NCBI RefSeq assembly: GCF_020882245.1
Contig: NC_083599.1
Span: 19,850,865 to 19,914,864 of the forward strand
Source of the DNA: Rhopalosiphum padi
Lineage: Eukaryota; Arthropoda; Insecta; Hemiptera; Aphididae
DNA length: 64,000 bases
Reading direction: 5' to 3'
Both the position numbers and the translations under genes were made by a program. The notes beneath the pieces were generated by a model, which worked only from the letters and a program-made list of their open reading frames with translations, made no database searches and was not told where the DNA came from. Shown here piece by piece: positions 13,342 through 23,611 of this stretch. The stretch's first letter is position 1. Each line of letters starts with the position of its first letter.

Positions 13342-16300
13342 ATGTCTAGAGCAACGTTTATGAATTTAAGGCGATTAACTAATACTAACGCTAGTTCAAA
13401 AAACAGGTACATTTTTTCAATCGTTATATATAATGTAATAATTTGCTTGTAGTTTTAAGATAATTTTGAATAGTTTTATATGTAATGTATTTTGCATATC
13501 AATGTTTAAATCATAATCAAAAAAAAAAAAAAACTATTTTTATGTATAAAAAAAATGTCCTTGATAGGTATGTATTTATTTATTTATTTTAGTATTCATT
13601 AGTTATAAGTTAAAATTAGGTTTTTTTTTCGCCTACTCAATTTTAGCTAAACATTATTCGAGGTCATGTACTAGTACTATAAAAAATTATGAATAATTAA
13701 ATTTCACAATTGTTAGCAAAATAAAATAAAATACTAAATAATTGATGTACACATTTATTTTGTCTTTCCTTACAATGTTTCTGTAATAATGTGCAATGTG
13801 CATAGTATATATTATTTCAAAAATCTTAAATAAAATAACTTATATTAAAATTATATTTAAAAAAAAAAAGATTTAACCATTGATAACATTTTATCGAGCA
13901 TTGAATATATTTTATTTTACATTTTACTTATTTTTCTTTTTTAGTATATTATATGAAATGTGTTTTATATTATAATTAAATATACAGTACCTAGGAGATT
14001 AATTAGTTATTTTTAGTTTATTTATTTATACAATTGTGGGAGAATATTAAATTTATATTAATTTTAAATCAACCCTTTGTTATTTTATTAGTTATAATAT
14101 CCTTAAATAATTAGAAAAATACACTTCTAATAATATTTTTAACATAATAAAGGATACTACGCTCTAGAGGTATAATGTATAACTAGGGCTAAGATTTGTA
14201 TGTAATAAAAAATTGTAAAATATGTATTTAAATTTTTATAAGATTAAAACAAAAATAAAGTTACAAAAATATATTTATTTATTGAAATACATCAGTGATT
14301 GACTGTTTGTCTTAATATAGTATAATCAATAAATAAAATAAAATAAAATGTATAATTCACACATAGGCGCCAAGTACATGGGTGCTCGGGTGCTTGAGCA
14401 CCCATTGAAAATATTTATAGCTATAGGTAGTGAGAGGGGAAAAGCCCCTCACGATTACTTGACATTGGTATGAGCACTCAATAGATTTTTGAAAACCTGG
14501 TGCCTATGAATTCACATTCAGTAGTGGAAATATGTGTGTTACATCTTATATGCTACGACCACATATTTTTATATTTTTTTAAATTTTCGAATATAAATGA
14601 TTGACAATTGGATTGTAGTATTGATTTATATTGATTGAAGCTTTTATCGCATACCTATTGTATCATAAGATTGTATTTATAAAAATAAAATTTATATTTG
14701 ACAAAAAAACAAAGTTTCATACTTTAATAAGCAGGGATAGAATTAAATTCAAAAGATTAATTTTAAATTATAAATATTAATGACAAAATATACTATAAAA
14801 CATGCAATTTTTCCATTCGAATACTCAAAATATGCAATAATATTAATTTTGTTCAATATATGCAATAATATGCATTTTATCCAAAATATGCAAAAACATG
14901 CAAAATAAAAACCACCATTTATCTCATCATGAGGTGATTCATGGACATTACTGACAAAATCAATAATCAAAAGTTGCAAAAAATACATGCTGTTGCATCC
15001 TAGTCCTGGTTATAACTTATTACTTATAAGTAACAAATAGTAAAATATTTTTTTATTACATTTATTTGTATTCTTAGCAAGAATCCTATATTTGCATTAA
15101 TGGTTTAGAACAGCGGTTCTCAAACTGTGGTACGCGTACCACTAGTGGTATGCGAAAGACTTCATGGCGGTATGCGGAGGGCCGTTTTTGGATAATAAAC
15201 CCAATCAATTATTTAATTCATATCTTATTTTAAAAAAACTAATAAATAAAAAATAATTATACTGCAGTTGTAGTATTTTACTGATTTATTATTTAAAATA
15301 AATGTATTTAACTATACAATTTGGAATTTGGATCGTTCTATTTTTAATCATTAGTGGTACTCGACTGATTGATAATATAGTTAAGTGGTACGTAAAAAAA
15401 AAAGTTTGAGAACTGCTGGTTTAGAATGAATCGCTAAATATTCTTTTATTTCTAGAGAAAAATTATTAAAATGTATAACACCATAGTCAACTGTTCTTAA
15501 TATTTCTGTATTTAAAAAAAATAAAAAATAAAATTATATTCAGGTATTCTTATAATTTATGTCTAATATGATTACTTTGATGTATTCAATATTTAATTTA
15601 TAATTGTTTTATAAAATTAATTATAACCTGTTTTTCTGTTTAACAATTCTTTTAAAATTTTTATTGAATTTGATGTTTATGATGTTTCTCTATTAATTTG
15701 ATTGCATTTTTGTTTATAGCGAATGGAAGTTCATCAGTTTAATGAATGGCAAAGATATTTTCTATTCAACTAGTTGTCTTACAAAAATAGCAATAACACC
15801 CAAATATTTGTATTCCATACAAATACGATCCTTTATAAATGTGTTTAATACTGGAGTAAATAACGGAAAAAAGTATAAAGAAAAACAGTTAATTGGGTAA
15901 ATTTTACATAATTTAGAAATTATTACATTTTTATTAATCTAATATATAATTTTTAGATATTCTCCTGAGCAAATGTTTGATGTTATTCAAGACACAGAAA
16001 ATTATAAACATTTTTTACCATTTTGTCGACAGTCTACAGTCAAAGTTAAAGGAAAGGATCATGCTAAAACTTATTTAGAAATTGGTTTTCCTCCTATAAT
16101 AGAAAGTTATGTATCACATATTACATTTCAACGCCCTCATATGATTAAAGCAGAATGTCGTGATGGAAAACTGTTTAAATATTTATTAACTCAATGGAAT
16201 TGTGATCCCGGATTAAAAGATAATCTAAATACTTGTGTAATTACTTTTTTTGTGTCTTATGAATTTAAATCACAATTACATTCAGCATTAGCCAATATGT

Positions 16301-16395
16301 TTTTCAATGAATTAGTTAAACAAATGGAACATGCTTTCTTTGTTGAAGCTGGTCGACGATATGGCAAACCTTGTATAAAAGCCCAAAAACTTTAA
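13342..16395 (+). CDS. COQ10: Coenzyme Q-binding protein COQ10, mitochondrial
   Basis: Three exons, 13342-13406, 15720-15896 and 15957-16395, with GT-AG introns of 2313 and 60 bp, give 226 aa. COQ10 proteins are START/polyketide-cyclase-fold proteins of the mitochondrial inner membrane that bind ubiquinone and help its delivery to the respiratory chain and its synthesis. The N-terminus (MSRATFMNLRRL) is basic and hydroxylated, as in a mitochondrial presequence. RSFINVFNTG, then YKEKQLIGYSPEQMFDVI and ENYKHFLPFC form the conserved start of the domain, and the protein ends ...EAGRRYGKPC near the usual C-terminus. Length fits the family (about 230 aa). The start is the first ATG of exon 1 and the two splice joins restore frame (AG|C and GG|A). 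Intron 1 carries several transposons. The gene lies just left of the duplicated unit and appears once. Confidence 0.93.
14184..15008. mobile_element. hAT-like element with another element nested in it
   Basis: The left end is TAGGGCTAAGATTTGTATG and the right end, in reverse complement, is CAGGACTAGGATGCAACAG. The flanks tgtataac (14176-14183) and gttataac (15009-15016) share 6 of 8 bases. The right half is packed with TATGCA and CATGCA words, as in the elements at 10789 and 20041. No transposase remains. It sits in COQ10 intron 1 and contains the 147-bp element at 14362. Confidence 0.5.
14362..14508. mobile_element. hAT MITE with perfect 8-bp target duplication
   Basis: The inverted ends are CATAGGCGCC and GGTGCCTATG, flanked on both sides by AATTCACA (14354-14361 and 14509-14516). 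Perfect 8-bp duplication is the hAT signature. It is 147 bp with no coding capacity. Its insertion within the 14184-15008 element makes it the younger of the two. Confidence 0.85.
15111..15418. mobile_element. hAT MITE, CAGNGGTTCTCAAACT type
   Basis: It begins CAGCGGTTCTCAAACTGTGG and ends AGTTTGAGAACTGCTG, the classic hAT terminal consensus. GTTTAGAA flanks both sides exactly (15103-15110 and 15419-15426). It is 308 bp, non-coding, and lies in COQ10 intron 1 about 300 bp before exon 2. Confidence 0.88.
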
Positions 16396-16423
16396 TAATT
16401 AACGGGAAAATTAAATTTGTGGT

Positions 16424-16489
16424 TTAAGAGGACGTTATACCCGCATGTGTTCTGTTAAACGCAAATTTGCGGGTATAACGTCCTCTTAA
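16424..16489. mobile_element. Minimal TTAA MITE: 22-bp perfect inverted repeat after COQ10
   Basis: The arms 16424-16445 and 16468-16489 are perfectly complementary over 22 bp around a 22-nt loop. The element starts TTAAGAGGACGTTATACC and ends with the inverse, so it is bounded by TTAA at both ends, as expected of piggyBac-type insertion. It lies 28 bp after the COQ10 stop, so it is probably transcribed in the 3' UTR, where it would fold into a strong RNA hairpin. Confidence 0.7.
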
Positions 16490-17379
16490 CGATTCCAAAA
16501 GAAGTTACTAATAAAAGTACTTCCAAGTGAATAATTTTGTTAAAATTTTAGTGTTGACTATTGTTTATGTTTATTTTCGAAGAAAATATCTAGAATAAAT
16601 TATCTTTACATAGGTACTTATTATTGTTTATTAATTAGTGAAGAAAAATTAAATAATATTAATAATAAGAGTGGAAATCAGTTGTGATAACGTTGATGAA
16701 AACATTAGGAATAATAATGAAAATAAATATTAAAATTTATTAATGTATATATTTTTTTAAATGTGTTTACTTTTACCATAATATAGGCAGCAGTAATACA
16801 TGTGTTATAATTCTGTTATGTTTTAACTTTTAACCAGTGTTATTATTCCCGATTTCTACTTGATGTTAAATGTTATTAAATATTTTGCTCTTTTCTATAA
16901 TCCTTATAATAAATATAATATATTTTGAATTGTTATATTTTAATGTGAAAAGTAATGAACAAAATTATTAAAATATATTAAAACCATTGATCTGTAACAA
17001 TTGCTTTTTAATAAATTATACTTATTATATGTTATTTATTCATACATCAGTTAATGCACCAAATTTAATCCAAACACTCTACGTGCCATAAATAAGTTTC
17101 AGTGTCATTTGGGACAGTTGAATTATGTGTGATAATTGTCTTACCAATTTATTGTTACTAATAGGTACTGCCTTTCTTATTTTATTATTATATTTTGTAT
17201 TTTGGATATTGTATATATGTATAGTATAATGTAAATTAGATTATTATCTCTACTTTGGTTGTTATTTAATTTTCGTATATGTATATAATTTATTAAGTGT
17301 ATTTAATAAATTAACATCATTGTATTGGAAACTTATGGACTAATAAATTAGGGTTGCATACACGCATATCGTGAATTTG
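16490..17379. other. COQ10 3' flank
   Basis: AT-rich sequence with several AATAAA words (for example near 16,910 and 17,010) that could serve COQ10 polyadenylation. No gene seen. The duplicated unit begins at its right edge. Confidence 0.45.
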
Positions 17380-17380
17380 A

Positions 17381-18742
17381 TCAATTTACAAGACTAATAA
17401 GATTAGTTATATATTACAATATTAGTGTTGCATAGGGATATTGCACTATGTTGAAATGTTGGGATTTACATGATGACAAGACACTGAATGTCTGTATATT
17501 GATGCAAAGTATTATACATACATATTATTATACATTTATAGGTATTTTTGTAGTATGTGGTCTACCATACACTTGTTGTCTACCACGGATATACTGAGTC
17601 ATTCCTATCTAGTCGACACTGGCTACGATAATAAACTTAATCTTAATCAAAGTTTCTATTAAATATGTTAATTTCTTGCCAAAAATTTAAATAGAATTAT
17701 TCAGTCAGAGGTAAATACTTTTATACGTTTTTAAAGAAAAATTGACTTATTCAAATTGATACTCATATTTCTTAGCAGAATGATGGTGGAACAATTATAA
17801 AGACAACTCATTTGAATGTTTTATATGAGACATCAAATCATAATAAATATTTTATAGTAAATATTTGTATAGATATTTATAATATACTATATACCTATAC
17901 GTATTGCTTTTTTAATTTAATATAAAAAACATATGGAATAGCATATACGACAAGAATACCCATTTATACATGATTTAATTACTATATTAGTTATCCAATG
18001 AAGGATATTTCTGGGTATATTATCCCATATGGATATATTCTTTTCCGTAATTGAAGATCTAGACTATTGCAAATAGATTATTCAATTATTCAATTATTGG
18101 TATACTAAAAATAGTTGACACTGTTCTTAACATAATATGAAAATGACGTCGGAGGCAGTTGCCCCCTTTGCCACCCGTTAGACACGGCATTGATCGTTTA
18201 TATTATTATATTATATAATAATTAATAATATATAATCAATAGAGAACGGATTTTAATTTAAATAAATATTTTTTATATCATTTTAATATCGGAGAGTTTT
18301 TAACATATTATGTGTACCTACGTTTCATTTAATTTTGAATAAGCTGATGCTAATTTTATTTTAAATATATTCAAATATTTTAGAATAATTAAATATTTTA
18401 TAAATAAATATACGTAATCTGTATTATTGTAGAATTTCCTAAAGAAATTGGAGTTTTAACCAATTCTAAATTACAAAACCTATTGTAAAAAAAAACCCCA
18501 GGATTTAACGCCGCAATGTCGATAAGGGATATACTATTAAGTAAAACTCCAAAAAACAATTTAGAAATATAATACAATCTAAAAGAATTCACGTGTATGG
18601 GTGTATCGTGTATGAAATATGCACCTATCACTTCTGTTGATGTGGAGAGTTTATTTAGCATTTTAGCCATTATGAAGCAATATTAAGATTTTTAAATTTG
18701 AAAATCTCAAATTATATATTTATATGTTGGTTCTAAAGGTAC
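17381..18742. other. Start of duplicated unit, no gene recognised
   Basis: Non-coding, AT-rich. A single hAT-like end is visible at about 18150-18195 (ttgccccctttgcc... gttagacacggcattg). A 90-codon minus frame at 18398-18670 has no recognised family. It is identical in both copies, which carries no evolutionary weight given their recent common origin. Confidence 0.5.
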
Positions 18743-18873
18743 ACGGTTTCCATACAGCGTCCATACGCGGCGTCTAGCGTCAACTACTGGTCTGGACATC
18801 CGACATAGTAAGCGTCTGGACGCGGCGTCATGACGTTGTGCTGTTCCACTCTTTGACGCTGCAGGGAAACCGT
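18743..18873. mobile_element. Short TIR element with GCGTC repeats (copy 1)
   Basis: The ends ACGGTTTCC and GGAAACCGT are inverted, and the 131-bp interior is unusually GC-rich, with GCGTC/GACGC repeated seven or more times in both orientations. Flanking TA dinucleotides are present. Superfamily not assigned. Confidence 0.55.
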
Positions 18874-18874
18874 A

Positions 18875-20040
18875 TATTAATATAATCTTATAACTATTAG
18901 GTATTAAACAATTTTTTTTAAATAGTACCTAAGTAGGTTTATATTACCTATCTAGTTGTTATTTTTTTTTTAATTATATATTCAGATGAAAATTAATTAG
19001 ATACGACTTAATAAGTTGATTTATCACCTACTGCGTTTAGGTTGTTTCAACTCCAACAGCTTCAACTCCTGGTAATTCCTTTGATAACTAAAGAATTTGT
19101 AGAACTATCGTTAATTATATTATGATAACTGTTAAGTATGTATCAAATATAAAATAATATTGAAATTAAATCATAATAATAGGTTTATTTTTATTTTTTA
19201 GCATGACTATTGACTACCTAGTTATTCAAACAATTTTTGAATATAAAAGTGCTGGAAAAACAATATAGTATATAGATAACTTTATTAGAAATATATGTGT
19301 ATAAAAGATTAAAATATAATAACGTATTTTATATGTTCAAATGTTCTGCAGTGGATATTATTATGTCTCACAAGTCACAATTAGTAATTATTGTCAATTA
19401 CATAATTACAGATACTTACTATAGCTATGCGTTATTTATTGGTGGCTTTATTGACTTAATTATTCAACGGCTACAATTATGTAATATTACTAATATTATG
19501 AAAAATGGTATTTGTGTAGCAAGTGATTTACCATATTGTATTAGGCGTGGTTGGTGATTTTGTACATACGTTTAGTTTGTAGCTTCATATTTACGGTTGG
19601 ATATAAAATTATAAATTACTTTAAATTTACTAATAACTGATTATCGGTAAATGATTACGATTTACGATATAAAAAGTCTCATATAAGCATAAATAATTAT
19701 CAAACAGTTGTTCCCTCGGATGACGAAGTGTATATTGTCTATCTGTCTAGTTTAAAAAATTTAGTCGGAAACTTAAGTATATACTAGGACTAGTATATCC
19801 TCTATGTGGATGAGTAGGTAAAATAAAAATATTTCAAAAATGTATTGAAATTATCTGAATTAAGAAATAAGTGATAAAATGAATGTAATATTTGTTTGTA
19901 GATCGTTATTTTTAAATTTGCGGATCACTACAACAAGGTAAAATATTATTACAATTAAATAAAAATATTATTTTTATAACTATTAACGTTGTAGATCAAT
20001 TAATTGTAAAATTGTAATTGATCATTAAATTACGTTATAA
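18875..20040. other. Intergenic, nothing recognised (copy 1)
   Basis: AT-rich. The 86-codon plus frame at 19297-19557 has no recognisable motif, no splice context and AT-driven codon use. I do not call it a gene. Confidence 0.5.
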
Positions 20041-20287
20041 CAAGGGTTCGGGACTTCTTGCATTTGCATGTTTTTTTTGTAGTCTTAGAAATTTGGTTTA
20101 CGAAATGGGAAAATTAAATACTAAGTTTAAATTTGTACATTTCGTCATATTTTAGGAAAAGTGCATACCTGAGCAATTTGCGTTTTCAAAAACAAAATAA
20201 AAAATTAGCTGCATATTTTTAAGTATATTTTGATGATTTTGACTGCATATTTCAATAATTTTAAATGCAACAAGTTCCGAACTTTGG
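20041..20287. mobile_element. TGCA-rich hAT-like MITE (copy 1)
   Basis: The left end CAAGGGTTCGGGACTTCTTG and the reverse complement of the right end (CAAAGTTCGGAACTTGTTG) match closely, and both continue into GCATTT. Inside, GCAT/TGCA words recur. A gttata repeat flanks both sides. The only base substitution I found between the two unit copies (20109 versus 46952) lies inside it. Confidence 0.6.
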
Positions 20288-20404
20288 TTATATCTAACTA
20301 GAGTCTAGATCTTAGAACAGATAATCAAACATATTATTGATTAAAAACCATAGATAAATAAAAAAAATTTTATTAGTATAATAACAATACCACTATAAGT
20401 TATA

Positions 20405-21310
20405 TTTATTTATTTATTTATTTATTCAAATATACGGACGTAAGTCCTACTACAATTTCAAATATATGCACATAAGAATATAAGATATTAACAAATTAGT
20501 AAACAAAAAAAAAACATTATAACAAAAATTAAACATAAAACTAATAGTATTTAAATGAATATAATAAGAAAACTATAAAGTGCGATAAGGTGTATAATAA
20601 AGATAATGGACAATAAGTTATATAAAATCAAAGGGGTAAGTGTTACCAGCTACCATGAGGAGATTAGCGGGGGAATTTAAAATATAATTTTTATTTGAAA
20701 ATTGAGGGTAAAATGATTTCGGATCTCTGGTATTAAGGTTATTTATTTTTAAATTAATCAATGATAACAATTCCGGACAATCAATAACGCCTAATAATAA
20801 TTTATTAAGAAATTTGGAAAGTAGAAGTATTCGACGTTCATTAAGTGGTAAAAGATATAGAAAATGTAATACGTTATTATAAGAACCATGGGGAGGCCTG
20901 TATATATTAAATTTAAAGGAAATGAAACGTAGAAAATTATTTTGAACAGATTCTGGAGAAGAATTTTGTTTTGAGGTATTATTTATCCAAATAAGAGGGC
21001 AGTATTCTAGATGGGAACGAACAAGGGAGCAATATAGAATTTTCAAGGGAATAGGATCTATGAATGAGCCACAGGTGCGCTTAATAAAACCCAAGTTACG
21101 CATAGCCTTATTCTTTATCATTTCAGTGTGTGGGGAAAAATTTAATTTAGAGTCAAAAATAATGCCTAAATCCTTAAATTGAGATACAAGCTCAATATTT
21201 GAAGCGGAAATAGAATAATTATAATTAATTGGATTTTTTATTAAATAAAAGTGCATAAATTTACATTATTTATCAACGTTCAAAGATAAGTGATTCCTAT
21301 TACACCATGA
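20405..21310 (-). mobile_element. 5'-truncated non-LTR retrotransposon (LINE), copy 1
   Basis: The minus strand carries the C-terminal end of a reverse-transcriptase ORF followed by a 3' UTR and a (AAAT)n tail, seen on plus as TTTA repeats at about 20406-20426. Homology starts abruptly near 21307 (WCNRNHLSLNVDK), so the element is 5'-truncated, as typical of LINE insertions. Clade not assigned. Confidence 0.8.
20618..21307 (-). pseudogene. Reverse transcriptase C-terminal fragment (copy 1)
   Basis: The frame encodes FKDLGIIFDSKLNF, KAMRNLGFIKRTC and SLVRSHLEYCPLIW, the hallmark region C-terminal to the RT catalytic motifs in non-LTR elements. It is open from an ATG at 21256 (212 aa), but the same frame extends upstream to 21307 across one TAA codon between VDK and CKFMHF. 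That stop, in an otherwise conserved stretch, shows that the fragment is decayed. The catalytic YADD box is absent because of the 5' truncation. It cannot move by itself. Confidence 0.82.
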
Positions 21311-21595
21311 AAGTAACTATATGTACATATTATAAAATATATAAGTATATATTATCATCATTAATAAAAATAAGATAAATATGTTTGTTGTCTAGCTTAA
21401 TTATAAAATAAAAAACGCTTTCCGAATATGTGGACTGTATAATGTATATTATGCCTTTTACATAATTATAATATTAAAAATGATCGGCCGACGGGACGAA
21501 TACGTGTTTGGTCGCAAAGTGCCACAATAGACTGAGTAATAAATAATAAAAAAAACAAGATAATCAAAAATGACCAACTTGGTCATCGATACGAT

Positions 21596-21851
21596 CATGG
21601 GCGCCCGCAGGAAATTTATCAGGGAGGGGCATAATGAAATCAAACACCGAAAAATACACTAAAAAAAGTTTATTCCTTGTAAACTACAAAATGTGTTAGA
21701 ATTATATGAAATCAAACACCAACCTCACACACTAAAGTAAAAATATCGATGAAATGTTTATAGATCAAAATAAAAGTTAAAATGTTCAACATTCTATTTG
21801 AATTCTAGGGAGGGCAAATGCCCCGTCTTGCCCCCCCTCCGGGCGCCCATG
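21596..21851. mobile_element. hAT MITE with GGGCGCCC ends (copy 1)
   Basis: The ends are CATGGGCGCCCGCAGG and CCTCCGGGCGCCCATG. The 8-bp flanks gatacgat and aatacgat differ at one base. It is 256 bp with a GC-rich right end (GCCCCGTCTTGCCCCCCC) and no coding capacity. Confidence 0.8.
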
Positions 21852-23611
21852 AATACGATCGACGCGAAGGTGCGGCGGTGCGGGTCATCTCTCGTCATAA
21901 CACACACGCGCGCCTATCGTTATCGACACCGAATACTATAATATAATAAAAATAGAATAATACCAAACAACAATGTTGATAAACAATTAACTGCTAGAAA
22001 TGTTTATAGCGACGGGATTGGCACATAAATTCGGCCCGGGAAATCTGTACCTATGCCGGCCATTTATGAAAAAAATATACTCTAAAATTTAGTTACACAA
22101 ATATATTAATAACTAATTAATACATTAATTCTTTAGTTAATGTTTTAGACTTTAGAGGTACTAGCTACTTTATTGATTACGTCATCTGTGTCGTGTCTAT
22201 ATTATAAAGTACTTATTGTTCAACGGACATTAACATAAACGGCACTAATTTGGATTCCGATAGTGTAAGATACTACATTAATCTGTTTTTAAATTAATAA
22301 ATTTTAAAGTCGAAAATGTTCGCTCACATGCTACCCACGCAAAACGTAAACGGTATGAATCAACATTTATAGTGTATTTAAATAATTTATAAAATATATG
22401 TACCTGAGTTGATGGCAGTGTTAAAATATATATGTTTAATGTCAATATCCTAAATTATTATAAACATTACTATACATATTATACTTGAATAAAACACGAA
22501 GACAGCACACAGTACAATTCATGCAAAACCCACAACTTGTTTTCATTGCATTTTGGGTGTCACATTCTTCAATTTTATCACTTTAGATTCATCATTTTCA
22601 AGTATTATTTTTACATTTTTGTTTTCTAAGTAAAATTCGGATTATGTTTTTTTAAGGCTGTCCTAATTTTTTGAAAAATTTAACAGTTCATTTTTTAATG
22701 CAATGGTGTTAAAACGATTATCAAGTATTATAAGCTTTTTACGGAGTTAATGTAATGCTGTAGTCGATAAACCATTAGTTAGAGTGCTTACAAGTTACAG
22801 TTGATAAAATTCAAATCAGTCAACGAATAAACAATAAAATATGATAATTATATAGTCTATACATAGTTAAAATTTATAATAATAATTATTATTATTATTA
22901 AAATCTGTTATTCTCAACAACAACAAAAGTACACCACAGGGGCCTCCACCAAGAAAACTCCCGTCGGCCCAATCCGTGCCTGTTTATAGCCGTACAGGTT
23001 ATAACCGTGTATACATGTAAGTACATAGTATATATACTTAGTAATTAAATTAATTTCATATTTTTCAAATAGTATAATAAATCACAAACACATAATTATT
23101 ATGTTAATAATTTATTGCTAAATATTCACAAGATAATTGTATACCTATAATGAATATTGGTCTAAAGACATTATTGATAAGAATAAAATGTTAATAATAA
23201 AAATTATAATGCCATTTAGCATAAAAAAATATTAAGTATATAAATACCTCTATTACAAATAAAATTATAAAATACTATGTGTTAAAAAAATATATGTGTA
23301 TAAATCTGAGCACAGATCTGTGGATTTGATATGTTCCACATTATACATTCCATGACCCATGTATAATAAGCAAAATAATATCGATATATATATTAAAAAA
23401 AATAAGATTAAAAGAATATTTTACAATTACAGACGATATTAATAATACATAGTTTTTATGAAATTCAAATATGTTTAGGATAACAGTCTTCATTAAGTGG
23501 AGTCAGTAAAACGACAAAACCACTGAATGGACGAGAGGAGATAGTAAAAGCACAGTTCACCAGATCAATAAAATGTGAAGACGATGATAATGTCGGCTCG
23601 GCGACGCGTGT
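21852..23611. other. Intergenic between MITE and minus-strand gene (copy 1)
   Basis: No gene recognised. It includes an (ATT)n run near 22,880 and probably the 3' UTR of the gene ending at 23612; AATAAA-type words on the minus strand are frequent, so the poly(A) site cannot be picked. Confidence 0.45.

Noticed and set aside
18398..18670. 90-codon minus-strand frame, present identically in both unit copies
   Set aside because: Identity between copies only reflects the recent duplication. No family, no splice or promoter support.
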